Source: a virus. From it: 28,049 nucleotides of DNA. Shown piece after piece: positions 15,405-22,933 of this stretch (positions are counted from its first letter, which is position 1; every line of letters begins with the position of its first letter). The notes beneath the pieces were generated by a model. That model was not told where the DNA came from. It searched no databases and saw nothing but the letters and a program-made list of their open reading frames with translations. The translations under genes and the position numbers were made by a program. The stretch is from IMG/VR virus record IMGVR_UViG_3300027987_000030, positions 1 to 28,049 of that record; one strand, written 5' to 3'.

Positions 15405-18076
15405 TGCCTAATCTCACGAAAGAGCAGATCAAGAAGCTCAATGAGTGGGCTAGGACGCAGCCCGGTCTACGCGGAGTATTTCCCTACACAGAAGCTCGGA
15501 ATGTTAGAACTGAGGGGCTAGGGACACGTTTGTCCGAATATGGCGGCGTCATCCGAGGTGAGGCATTCTACACGGATGGCGATGGTGAAGTAGCTACTCA
15601 GAGTTGGTCCAATGGTCAGTATCGAAGGCTCGATGACGCTAGTCCTATCAGCGCCCAGGCATTCTACGTCCAGTCCGGTGGTGAACTTAGCGTCAGGGGA
15701 CTAGTCGTCCCTATCGGTTCAAAGCCTGCCCCGTCCATTTCATTCGTAGGCGACTCTGATACCGGGCTCTACAGTCCTCACCATAACCACCTCCACATCG
15801 CCAGTGGTGGCAGCGACCGTCTTGATGTTAGTGGTGAGGGTGTCCGTGTTCACGGTCGTCTTCACACCGATACGTTCTATCTCACAGGCTTCGGTGAGCT
15901 TCACGACTTCACCTATGACTACTTCCTCGGCTCTACCCTGCACGATACGAGTGTATCGGTAACCAGTAACGGCACTACGGTAACTGTCAGCTACTCCGGT
16001 GAGACTACCACCTCCGACATTAGGCTCTTGTTCGGTGCTGGCGTTCAAACTTTTCAAGGCCCTATTACGGCTACGTTGACTCCCGGCACCGATGCTTCGC
16101 CCACTCTGAACTACGTCTACATCTTGGCTTCTGCTCCTAGCACATTGGTAGTGAGCACTACAGGGTTCCCGGCTGAGAGCATTGAGTATTGCCCGGTTGC
16201 TCAGGTGCTCTGCCAGTCTGCCGCTGGCGTCCAGAGCTACGGAGCCTACAAGGTTCACTCGTGGAACGACCATGCCCACTCGGCCAACCCCGCTGGGCAC
16301 GGACACATCGGCCACATCAACGCTTGGATTCGCACCCAGCCGGCTACTTGGATTAGTGGCGTCTCTCTAACGCCCACAATCAATACGGCCCCGACCCCTG
16401 ATACGGTAAGCCTTGCGTGCTCGTCTGGTGTAGTGCTTCAGCTACACCGGAACTCTTGGCCTTCATTCGCTGATGGAACTGGCTTCTTCGTGGTGAACCA
16501 CCCGACTGCGGCCTACACTCGTGTCACCACGATGCCCGGCCTGGACTCTAACGGTAATGCCATTGGCAACGGTAACCGCATCTCCGTAGTGGTCTGGGGC
16601 AGTATCAACTCTAACTCAAGCGACTGCAAGCTCTTCATGAACTTGCCCTCGGGCTACTATCAGACCGATGCTGCGGCCATCGCTGATGATAGCGACTACA
16701 CTAACTTCACCATTCCCAGCACCTTTACCGGCACTGGCTTCCTCATCAGCAATCTCATCTATTCCTACTCGAACACGAATGGCGGCTCTTACACTCTGGT
16801 AAAGCACACGGACTTGAGGGGCCTCTTCCCGTCCGTTGCAGGCGGCGGTGCCTCCGCGTCCCAGACAGAGTTCCTTGACAGCACGTTCAGGGTCAACGAC
16901 AACACGGACCAGACCAAGGAACTCGCGTTTGAGGTTAGCGGCGTAACGACCGGCACTGTAAGAACGCTCACGGTGCCCGACAAGAGCGGTACCATCTCGG
17001 TCATGTCCAGCGTGAAGGATGGGACTAACACCCATACGAGCCCCACGGCGCTGAACTTTAACAATAGCGACTTCTACCTCTCGGTGAACAATAACGGGAA
17101 CCCTGTAGTCAACATACTTCAGAACTACGCTAACAAGAACGCACAATGGAACACCTTCGATAACGGTATCACTGCTGAGGCGTTCTATGTGCCTAACGCG
17201 GGTGAGCTATCTAGAGACAACACTACTGGGTATGCAACTGTAATCGGCACTACTGGAGCTGCGCTGTCTGGCCCTGGAACCACTGCCACACGATCCATTA
17301 TCGCGGCGAGCGCTACCGGTGTTGCAGCGCAGGCTTTGAACGGCGGGACGCTCAATTTCACGGCGTCCAATGCCAACGTCACTCTCTCTGCTCTTGGAAC
17401 AAGCGGTAATGTATCTATCGCTGCCCCCAGTCAGATTCAGTTGCTTGTTGGAAACATTAACCAAGATAACTATATCCGTATCGGTAAAGACGGTACCAAG
17501 ATCGGCAACAAGGTAAAGTCCGATGGCTTCTATCTTATCAGTGGTGGTGAGCTTGGGCTGAAAGATTGGCGAGCTACTGCATATGATCAAGTAATCTCTA
17601 ATAGTAATGCTGAGACTACTATCTTTAGTGCAACTGTTCCTGGCGGCTTGCTTGGATCTGATGGTGTCCTAGACTACCAGATGAATGGCAACACCTATAA
17701 CTTCACTGGTGTAAGTCACAACATTCGCTATGCGATCTACTGGGGCGGGATCAAGAGGGTTGACGTAAACGGTAGCGGTCTTGGCTCTGTAGACCGAATG
17801 CGGCCGAAGCAGGTAAAGTTCAGGATTGCCGCCTGTGGATCGGATCAAGCTCAGTTCATTGCCGGTACTGACCACGACGGTATTGGCTCAAACCAAGCTG
17901 TAACTGGTATTGCTGCGGCCATCGGTGGCGCAGAGATCTATTTCAATAGTCAGAATAAGACTACTGTTGATAGCAGTGTGGATCAAACTCTTCAAGTAAC
18001 AGCTACTCTTACGGGTACTGCTAGTGCGGCATGGTCGTTCTATGTGAGGGATCAGGAAGCAAGGATTCAACGATAA
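15404..18076 (+). CDS. Second large tail fibre protein with FY-GEL repeats
   Basis: An 890-residue fibre. N-terminal helix NLTKEQIKKLNEWARTQPGL is followed by FY modules at about residues 54 (AFYTDGDGEV), 85 (AFYVQSGGEL), 157 (TFYLTGFGEL), 557 (DFYLSVNNNGNPVVNI), 592 (AFYVPNAGEL) and 707 (GFYLISGGEL). A SFVGDSDTGLYSP segment (about 113) is common in phage fibres. Residues 285-305 are His-rich (HAHSANPAGHGHIGHINAW) and begin a beta domain that ends near FLISNLIYSYSNTNGGSYTL. The last 170 residues form another beta domain, perhaps the tip. Module sharing with the 951-residue fibre suggests common origin. It ends the copy D unit just before a strong terminator. Confidence 0.85.
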   Translation: MPNLTKEQIKKLNEWARTQPGLRGVFPYTEARNVRTEGLGTRLSEYGGVIRGEAFYTDGDGEVATQSWSNGQYRRLDDASPISAQAFYVQSGGELSVRGLVVPIGSKPAPSISFVGDSDTGLYSPHHNHLHIASGGSDRLDVSGEGVRVHGRLHTDTFYLTGFGELHDFTYDYFLGSTLHDTSVSVTSNGTTVTVSYSGETTTSDIRLLFGAGVQTFQGPITATLTPGTDASPTLNYVYILASAPSTLVVSTTGFPAESIEYCPVAQVLCQSAAGVQSYGAYKVHSWNDHAHSANPAGHGHIGHINAWIRTQPATWISGVSLTPTINTAPTPDTVSLACSSGVVLQLHRNSWPSFADGTGFFVVNHPTAAYTRVTTMPGLDSNGNAIGNGNRISVVVWGSINSNSSDCKLFMNLPSGYYQTDAAAIADDSDYTNFTIPSTFTGTGFLISNLIYSYSNTNGGSYTLVKHTDLRGLFPSVAGGGASASQTEFLDSTFRVNDNTDQTKELAFEVSGVTTGTVRTLTVPDKSGTISVMSSVKDGTNTHTSPTALNFNNSDFYLSVNNNGNPVVNILQNYANKNAQWNTFDNGITAEAFYVPNAGELSRDNTTGYATVIGTTGAALSGPGTTATRSIIAASATGVAAQALNGGTLNFTASNANVTLSALGTSGNVSIAAPSQIQLLVGNINQDNYIRIGKDGTKIGNKVKSDGFYLISGGELGLKDWRATAYDQVISNSNAETTIFSATVPGGLLGSDGVLDYQMNGNTYNFTGVSHNIRYAIYWGGIKRVDVNGSGLGSVDRMRPKQVKFRIAACGSDQAQFIAGTDHDGIGSNQAVTGIAAAIGGAEIYFNSQNKTTVDSSVDQTLQVTATLTGTASAAWSFYVRDQEARIQR

Positions 18077-18109
18077 GACCGCGCGGTGTTCCTCCCGCAT
18101 CGCCGCGGC

Positions 18110-18146
18110 GAGCCCGGTCAGCGCCCCTCCCCCGCTGGCCGGGCTC
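18110..18146 (+). terminator. Strong rho-independent terminator after second fibre
   Basis: A 14-bp GC-rich stem (18110-18123 with 18133-18146) has one G-T type mismatch and a C-rich 9-base loop. It is followed by TTCTTTGTT. It separates the copy D unit from copy E. Confidence 0.9.
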
Positions 18147-18177
18147 TTCTTTGTTCACTCTAACTGAAGCTGACTGA

Positions 18178-18189
18178 TTATTTAAATAA
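18178..18189. repeat. 12-bp AT palindrome before copy E
   Basis: TTATTTAAATAA is a perfect palindrome that runs into the first bases of copy E. It fits the pattern of a palindrome preceding most of the promoter-like elements, though here it is AT-only and could simply ease melting. Confidence 0.45.
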
Positions 18190-18210
18190 ACGGCATTATC
18201 TAATAGGAGC
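18188..18210 (+). promoter_or_regulatory. Promoter-like element, copy E (scaffold/capsid unit)
   Basis: AAACGGCATTATCTAATAGG, followed by AGC, is identical to copies D and F. It lies between the terminator and the scaffold gene. Predicted initiation is 18206. The leader to the scaffold ATG is about 117 bases, the longest of the six. Confidence 0.8.
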
Positions 18211-18247
18211 GTTAGAAGAGGCACCTGTATGGTGGCTGGGTCGCTCC
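18206..18247 (+). promoter_or_regulatory. Possible 5'-terminal RNA stem of the capsid leader
   Basis: GGAGCG at the predicted transcript start (18206-18211) is complementary to CGCTCC at 18242-18247, with a small CACC/GGTG stem inside. The outer stem begins exactly at the predicted +1. This is a pairing read from the sequence, not measured. Confidence 0.4.
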
Positions 18248-18303
18248 GCAGCTTAATCCCCTTCTTCCTCAATCAAGCCGGGCTTACTCCCTACCGGCGT
18301 TAA
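18229..18303 (+). CDS. Possible 24-residue leader ORF before scaffold
   Basis: A short frame in the scaffold leader: ATG 18229, stop TAA 18301, product starting MVAGSLRSLIPFFLN. GAGG lies about 8 bases upstream. The predicted leader stem and the inner CACC/GGTG stem overlap its start, so its translation could be tuned by RNA folding. It may be a real small peptide, a leader that affects scaffold expression, or chance. Base composition is not enough to decide. Confidence 0.3.
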   Translation: MVAGSLRSLIPFFLNQAGLTPYRR

Positions 18304-18322
18304 ACAATAGGAGGTGCCAGTT

Positions 18323-19264
18323 ATGGCAACTGCGTCAGACGAACTTACCCAGGCCCTACAGGATGTAGCATCGGGTAAGGCAGCGGACTCGCAAGCCGCA
18401 GAGAGCGATGATTCGGAAATCACGCAGGCAGCAAAGGCCGCAGTAGCAGCCGGGAAGCCCGCCGATGCCGAAGGCAAGGCTCAAAGTACCGAAGGAGATA
18501 AGAGTAAGACCGTTCCTTATGAGCGATTCTCCGAGGTAGTATCACAGAAGAACGAAGCGTCCGAACGGCTCAAGGCCCTCGAAAGCCAGTTCAAGTCTGT
18601 GAGTGATGAGAGAACTAGTCTCAACGAGCGCGTGAAGCAGCTTGAGACGGACCACCAGATCCTTGAGGCAATCAAGGGACTGGCGAAGGATCCGCGGTAT
18701 TCTAAGGATATCGTGCGTCTGGATAAGGCCCTTCAAGGTATTCACGAAGAGCAGGAAGAGGCGAAGGAAAAGGGCGATGACAAGACTCTTTCCAAGCTTG
18801 AAGAGCAGTGGAAGGAGAAGGTTGCCGAGATCGAAGACATGCAGGCTGAGCAGCGTGCTCAGGCTCTATGGAACGATTCCAGCACCTATGCCCGCCAGCT
18901 TCTCGCATCCCTACCGGATGAATACTCCGACGAGGACAAGGCTATCATCAGCAAGCTTTGGACTCCCGAAGTCAACTGGGACACAATCGAAGAGCAGGGT
19001 AGGGAAGTCATCCCCGCCGAGCTTAAGAAGTCCCTGGCTGCCGTGATTAAGACATACGGAACTCCGCGCGGTGCTGTGGTCGAGAAGACCAAGCAAGAAG
19101 TAATGAAGAATGTCCCCAAGTCCATTGTTCAGTCCAACGACGAATTCCGCAAGGAAGTAGAGTCAAAGGATTGGGCATCCATGAAGGACGGTCAGTTCGA
19201 GCAGTCCGATGCCGATTTCTCGGCAGCGGTTGGCGAGCTACTCCGACGTGGGCGGGCTAGCTAG
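18323..19264 (+). CDS. Capsid scaffolding protein
   Basis: A 313-residue protein directly upstream of the major capsid gene. It is highly charged and almost fully helical. The first 60 residues are low-complexity Ala/Asp/Glu/Lys. Residues 60-185 are coiled coil (NEASERLKALESQFKSVSDE, then RTSLNERVKQLETDHQILEA). The C-terminal part has shorter helices and a basic last stretch (LLRRGRAS), the usual capsid-binding end. This is the classical layout of phage scaffolds that guide prohead assembly and then leave. ATG 18323 has AGGAGG 8 bases upstream; a GTG at 18314 is too close to that site. It is driven by copy E. Confidence 0.88.
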   Translation: MATASDELTQALQDVASGKAADSQAAESDDSEITQAAKAAVAAGKPADAEGKAQSTEGDKSKTVPYERFSEVVSQKNEASERLKALESQFKSVSDERTSLNERVKQLETDHQILEAIKGLAKDPRYSKDIVRLDKALQGIHEEQEEAKEKGDDKTLSKLEEQWKEKVAEIEDMQAEQRAQALWNDSSTYARQLLASLPDEYSDEDKAIISKLWTPEVNWDTIEEQGREVIPAELKKSLAAVIKTYGTPRGAVVEKTKQEVMKNVPKSIVQSNDEFRKEVESKDWASMKDGQFEQSDADFSAAVGELLRRGRAS

Positions 19265-19311
19265 TCGTCAAGGTGGCGACGGGGGATCTTTGTAATCTCT
19301 AGGAGCATCTA

Positions 19312-20526
19312 ATGTCTATTACATTTCAGACTCTAGGCGACATGCTCCTCCGTCGGTACGTCGTGGATTCAATTTTCCAGACGCAGCAGCTTTCTGCTCC
19401 TGTTTATAGCCGACTGAAGGAGAACAGCAAGTGGCAGCCCTCAGGTGAGGGTGTGTACTTTGCTGTGCGCGTTGACGGTAACGAGTCGGGTGGTGCATGG
19501 CGTGGTAAGGACGACAACACCCTCCCGAGTGCCGGTAACGAGCGCATCAAGCAGGCTAAGGTTGAGCCGAAGAAGTATTACCACACGGTATCCTTCTCGG
19601 GTCTTGCCGAGGCCGTTTCTCGCCGCGGTGGCGAGGATGCATTCGCAGCAGCGATTACGGACGCCATTAACATGGCAACCCGACGCGCTGGTGCCAATTT
19701 CGAGACTACCTTCCTCCGTGGGGATGGTACGGGCCGCATCACCAACGTTGCAACTGCTGCAACGGCTGGTACGACCATCACGGTCGATGATGCCCGAACC
19801 TTCCGCGCCGGGCAGGTTCTCGTCTTCCTAAACAACACGACTGGCCTCAAGGTGGCTGGTCCCGTAACTGTTACGAGCCGGAACGTTTCGACTCCCTCGG
19901 TTACGGTAAGTGCCCCGGTCACGGTTGCCGTTGACGACGGGATCTACATCTCTGGCGAGCAGGACGAGGCTTCGTCCCCCGCCGAGGTGACGGCTCTCGG
20001 ACTCCCGGCCCTCGTGTCCAACACGGGTACGATCTACAACCTCAGCCGCACGACCTACCCGATTCTTCAGAGTCAGGTCATTGCAGCAGGCAGCGTAGCA
20101 CTCGATGAGTCGCTACTCCGTCGGCTCCGCAAGCGGCTGATGATCGAGACGGCAGTTGACTCGCTCGACGGGTTCACGTACATCTCCAACCACGACCAGT
20201 TCGACCGGTATACGGAGATCGCGCTACCCTTCCGGCGCTTCAACGACATGAAGCTTGAGCTTGGCGCTCAGCAGGCCATGACTACGTTCGAGGGTCACCC
20301 CTGGACCGTAACGTGGGCTGCTCTCCCTGATGAAATCTATTTCATCAATCTGGGCGCAATTGAGCGTGGTGTCGTTCGCCCCCTCTCGATTGACGAGCGC
20401 GTAAACATGGCATGGGTACCGGGGCAGGACGCCTTTACGGTCCTCATGAAGTTCTACGGTGAGAACGTCGGTGCGAAGCTAAACCAGACCGCAAGGATCA
20501 CTGGTCTAACCCTCCCGACCTACTAA
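19312..20526 (+). CDS. Major capsid protein (HK97-type fold likely)
   Basis: A 404-residue protein next to the scaffold, with TAGGAG before ATG 19312. It contains segments usual for HK97-fold capsids: an N-terminal helix (TLGDMLLRRYVVDSIFQTQQ), an E-loop region with beta hairpins (SGEGVYFAVRVDGNESGGAW), a spine-helix region (EDAFAAAITDAINMATRRAG), then a middle beta insertion (about residues 140-225, AGTTITVDDARTFRAGQVLV) and the axial domain with ELGAQQAMTTFEGHPWTV. Codons are strongly biased to C- or G-ending forms (CTC, CGC, ACG) unlike most neighbours, as expected of the most abundant protein. A terminator follows the stop. Confidence 0.9.
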   Translation: MSITFQTLGDMLLRRYVVDSIFQTQQLSAPVYSRLKENSKWQPSGEGVYFAVRVDGNESGGAWRGKDDNTLPSAGNERIKQAKVEPKKYYHTVSFSGLAEAVSRRGGEDAFAAAITDAINMATRRAGANFETTFLRGDGTGRITNVATAATAGTTITVDDARTFRAGQVLVFLNNTTGLKVAGPVTVTSRNVSTPSVTVSAPVTVAVDDGIYISGEQDEASSPAEVTALGLPALVSNTGTIYNLSRTTYPILQSQVIAAGSVALDESLLRRLRKRLMIETAVDSLDGFTYISNHDQFDRYTEIALPFRRFNDMKLELGAQQAMTTFEGHPWTVTWAALPDEIYFINLGAIERGVVRPLSIDERVNMAWVPGQDAFTVLMKFYGENVGAKLNQTARITGLTLPTY

Positions 20527-20546
20527 TCGTAGCGCGGTAAACTGAA

Positions 20547-20578
20547 ACAGCCCGGGTGTAGCAATACACCCGGGCTGT
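20547..20578 (+). terminator. Terminator after major capsid gene
   Basis: A perfect 14-bp stem (20547-20560 with 20565-20578) has a GCAA tetraloop of the stable GNRA type. ATCTT follows, with only a weak T run, and then AAGGAG, the ribosome binding site of the next gene. Partial read-through is likely, which would lower expression of the small genes downstream. Confidence 0.85.
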
Positions 20579-20594
20579 ATCTTAAGGAGTTCTA

Positions 20595-20879
20595 ATGGCG
20601 ACTATCAATCATCAGCGCGTTTGCCCTATTCCGAGCGCCAATCTGGTCATTACGGTTCTTACACTGACCGCGGCATCGGATAGTGTCGATCTGCCCTGGA
20701 TGAAGGCGTCATCGAACGCAGCGGTTCAGCTTCTTCGGCCGTCCGACTCAGCAATCACTATTGCTCATGATGGTACTAACCCCCGTAACAGGCTTACACT
20801 AACCGGTACGAGCGGGCAAGAAGTGCTGATCGTTTCGTTCCACGATGATCCCCTTCCCAACAATGTTGGGGGGCTATAA
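20595..20879 (+). CDS. Small beta-rich virion-type protein
   Basis: A 94-residue protein, ATG 20595 with AAGGAG upstream. Pattern is alternating beta strands (ANLVITVLTLTAASDSVDLP, NRLTLTGTSGQEVLIVSFHD) with few charges and no membrane helix. Its place right after the capsid terminator, and similarity in style to the genes at 9284 and 24444, suggest a head decoration or head-tail protein. No named family is recognised. The final residues (PLPNNVGGL) look flexible. Confidence 0.6.
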   Translation: MATINHQRVCPIPSANLVITVLTLTAASDSVDLPWMKASSNAAVQLLRPSDSAITIAHDGTNPRNRLTLTGTSGQEVLIVSFHDDPLPNNVGGL

Positions 20880-20881
20880 CA

Positions 20882-21196
20882 ATGGCACCTCCGCAGATTG
20901 ACGTTGGATATGAAAAGATCTTTGACACGGGCGTAGGGAATCTCAAGATTCGCGTCCGTCGTGTTGTCCCTCCGACCAATGCTGACTTCATTGCTACATA
21001 CAGTCAGCCGGGCGATGCTAACCCTGGACGGGCTAATGCAGTTGCCTTTAGTGAGAACACTAACCTACGTATCGCCATGAACCAGTTCTATGTCGGTAAT
21101 ACGGCTGCTGTTCGAGTACCTTATATCCCCGGTACGGACAACATCTACCTCAACAATGCCGCCGGTTCACCGGTTGTGCTAGTTGAGATCAAGTAA
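20882..21196 (+). CDS. Small virion-type protein, MAPPQ family member 1
   Basis: A 104-residue protein, ATG 20882 two bases after the previous stop, with a GGGGG site. It begins MAPPQ and has the pattern VRRVVPPTNADFIATYS, followed by beta strands. The protein at 22934 also begins MAPPQ and has SRVKPISSTDYIQAP at the same place, so the two may be distant paralogues. No membrane or enzyme motif is seen. A virion surface or head-completion role is inferred from position after the capsid gene. Confidence 0.6.
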   Translation: MAPPQIDVGYEKIFDTGVGNLKIRVRRVVPPTNADFIATYSQPGDANPGRANAVAFSENTNLRIAMNQFYVGNTAAVRVPYIPGTDNIYLNNAAGSPVVLVEIK

Positions 21197-21210
21197 TAAA
21201 GGAGACTTAA

Positions 21211-21516
21211 ATGTCTATTCTTGGACACACTGTAGTTCGTGTATTCGGCCAGTATTTCTCGTTCTACCGCATTGGTTACGAGGGTGCTGCCGTTTCGTTC
21301 AATACTGACCAGTCTGCTACTAACGCAGCGGTTGTGGTTCCGTCTTCGGGCGGGCCGTCCGTTTCGATTGCCGGTGCATCTGCATCTGGCAATGAGGTAG
21401 CTGGCGTAAGTGGTCTTGATACGGTTACTCTCGCTGCTGGCGGATCTTCGCAGGGCGGCGTTGTAGTAGTTGTGGTCAACCACGGTAAGAGTGTCGCAGG
21501 GCACCACCCGCTATAG
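21211..21516 (+). CDS. Small Val/Ser/Gly-rich virion-type protein
   Basis: A 101-residue protein with AAGGAG before ATG 21211. The first 30 residues hold several aromatics (VFGQYFSFYRIGYEG), the rest is rich in Val, Ser, Gly and Ala (AAVVVPSSGGPSVSIAGASA, GGVVVVVVNHGKS). It looks like a beta sandwich or an Ig-like unit. The poly-Val stretch is too short and too close to charged residues for a membrane anchor. It probably is a virion component like its neighbours. No family is recognised. Confidence 0.6.
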   Translation: MSILGHTVVRVFGQYFSFYRIGYEGAAVSFNTDQSATNAAVVVPSSGGPSVSIAGASASGNEVAGVSGLDTVTLAAGGSSQGGVVVVVVNHGKSVAGHHPL

Positions 21517-21550
21517 TCTAGCCCTGATCACGCAGGACATGGGGTTCTAG

Positions 21551-22204
21551 ATGGCTGTTAGCGCCTACAATAGCGAAGGCAACCTTAAGAAGAATCCCCT
21601 CCTTGGCACATCACTTGCTGTTGATCCCAATCGAAAGGGAATGCGGCAAGGCTTCTTGGATCTCTACGGAGAAGCCAAGCAGCGAGCAGGTGAAGGCCGA
21701 GAGGGGATGCTTCGACGCCTATCTGAGCGTAATGCATCTCTAGGTGCAGCTAACCAAGCTGAGCTAGAGGGAATCCCTAAGAAGCTTAAGTTTCTAGAAG
21801 ATGAAGCAGCTAGCTACGTTGATGAAGATAAACTAGAAGACCTTACTAAGCGAGCCTCTACAGCCCAGAAATGGATTGAGGAGCAGAATAAAGCTCAAGG
21901 CGCTCGCGGATATAAGGGTACCACAATCAAGTCAGATTATGACAAAGAGATTCAAGATGCCTGGAAGAATCTCGATTGGGGTGATCAGCGCAAGCGGCAA
22001 TCCTATGGTGACTATAACAAGTTCAAAGAAATCTATCTTGAAGATATGGTCAACCAGCTTAATGAATATACCGGTAATGTTAACAGCCGGGTAGCATCAC
22101 TGAACAAGCTTCAGTATCTACCTCTTCTAGAGCAGCAAAGGCTAGTAACTAAGACCCTGAATGATCGTGCAGATTTGTACAATGCATTCTTGGGTGGCGA
22201 GTAA
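21551..22204 (+). CDS. Hypothetical helical protein
   Basis: A 217-residue protein, ATG 21551. It is helical and charged throughout (FLDLYGEAKQRAGEGREGML, LEGIPKKLKFLEDEAASYVD, DKLEDLTKRASTAQKWIEEQ), with a Trp/Tyr-rich middle (WKNLDWGDQRKRQSYGDYNK). There is no signal peptide and no lysozyme or amidase motif. It sits between the small virion proteins and the membrane cassette. A structural, ejected or assembly protein is more likely than an endolysin. It could also be part of the tail or inner core; the sequence does not decide. Confidence 0.65.
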   Translation: MAVSAYNSEGNLKKNPLLGTSLAVDPNRKGMRQGFLDLYGEAKQRAGEGREGMLRRLSERNASLGAANQAELEGIPKKLKFLEDEAASYVDEDKLEDLTKRASTAQKWIEEQNKAQGARGYKGTTIKSDYDKEIQDAWKNLDWGDQRKRQSYGDYNKFKEIYLEDMVNQLNEYTGNVNSRVASLNKLQYLPLLEQQRLVTKTLNDRADLYNAFLGGE

Positions 22205-22216
22205 AGGAGTACAGAA

Positions 22217-22420
22217 ATGGATCTCGGATCACTAATCTCATGGCTAACGACCAATGGCCCGGAGCTTCTTGAGGGGCTGTTTGCCTTCCTCGGGCTCGCC
22301 AGTGTCGTTGCTCGTTTCACGCCGACTGAGGCTGACGACAAGTTCGTTGCCGCAGTAGCAAGCCTCGTGCATAAGCTTGGGCTCACCAAGCCTGCACCCC
22401 CGGCACCGCCGGCTGAGTAG
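22217..22420 (+). CDS. Small membrane protein, holin candidate
   Basis: A 67-residue protein with AAAGGAG before ATG 22217. One hydrophobic segment (about residues 15-31, ELLEGLFAFLGLASVV) follows an amphipathic start (LGSLISWLTTNG), then ARFTPTEADDKFVAAVASLV, and a Pro/Ala-rich end. This RFTPT-x-x-DD pattern occurs in small phage proteins placed in lysis regions. Immediately downstream are an i-spanin-like and a lipoprotein gene, which supports a holin role: opening the inner membrane at the end of infection. The hydrophobic stretch is short, so this stays tentative. Confidence 0.5.
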   Translation: MDLGSLISWLTTNGPELLEGLFAFLGLASVVARFTPTEADDKFVAAVASLVHKLGLTKPAPPAPPAE

Positions 22421-22487
22421 TTAAATGGGAAGCTACGGCTGCTGTAACATCAGTGGCCGTAGCGCCTCCATCAAAAGAGGATTGATA

Positions 22488-22700
22488 ATGGGGTGGGAAA
22501 CAATTGCTACATTCGCAGTCCTAATCGTTGTATTAGGAGGCATCATCGCTGGTCTAGCTTGGCTATATGCCAAGTCCAACTACACCACAGGAAAGTCCGA
22601 GACTGAATCGGAGATCCTGAAGATCAGCGAGCAGCGCAGCAAGGAAGCGGAAGAGGCTCATGAGAAGGCTCTCCGTGAAGGCAGGGAGAAGTACCTATAA
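22488..22700 (+). CDS. Inner-membrane spanin-like protein (Rz-type candidate)
   Basis: A 70-residue protein. ATG 22488 has AGAGG upstream; a longer frame from 22425 has no good site. Residues 3-26 form one N-terminal membrane helix (WETIATFAVLIVVLGGIIAG followed by LAWLY), and the rest is a charged coiled coil (ETESEILKISEQRSKEAEEA). This matches the i-spanin layout: anchored in the inner membrane with a helical periplasmic part. Its stop overlaps the start of the lipoprotein gene by one base, as in Rz/Rz1-type pairs. It is shorter than usual Rz proteins. Confidence 0.55.
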   Translation: MGWETIATFAVLIVVLGGIIAGLAWLYAKSNYTTGKSETESEILKISEQRSKEAEEAHEKALREGREKYL

Positions 22701-22924
22701 TGAAACCTAAAGTATGGCGGTTGAGTTTCGGGTTCATCGCCGCCCTTCTCCTTGCCGGCTGCGTCAACGTCTACACTGGCAAGGCTTGGCCTTGCTCAAG
22801 GATCGATGAAGTTCAGGGGCTCCCCGAGGAACTTCTAGAAATGAAAGCCAAGGGGATCTATCCCAAGGCTAGAACATACATTGTTGATTCGGACGCTAAG
22901 TGCGCCGCGGATCAAGAGAGATAG
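22700..22924 (+). CDS. Small lipoprotein, o-spanin candidate
   Basis: A 74-residue protein with a classical lipoprotein signal: basic start (MKPKVWRL), hydrophobic core (FGFIAALLL) and lipobox LAGC with the modified Cys at residue 21. The mature part (CVNVYTGKAWPCSRIDEVQG onward) has two more Cys and is not Pro-rich as many o-spanins are; it also recalls small YceK-type lipoproteins. Position directly after the i-spanin-like gene, with TAATG overlap, favours an outer-membrane spanin partner that fuses inner and outer membranes during lysis. It shows the host has an outer membrane. Confidence 0.55.
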   Translation: MKPKVWRLSFGFIAALLLAGCVNVYTGKAWPCSRIDEVQGLPEELLEMKAKGIYPKARTYIVDSDAKCAADQER

Positions 22925-22933
22925 GAGACAAGA

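Noticed and set aside
15740-16315. 191-codon open frame on the minus strand
   Set aside because: It lies wholly inside the second long fibre, has no ribosome binding site and a product without plausible domains; it mirrors codon use of the real gene.
4790-18076. Diversity-generating retroelement acting on the fibres
   Set aside because: No reverse transcriptase or near-identical template/variable DNA repeat is seen; the fibre repeats are similar only as protein.
21551-22204. Endolysin
   Set aside because: Position next to the lysis-like genes is suggestive, but no lysozyme, amidase or peptidase motif is visible.
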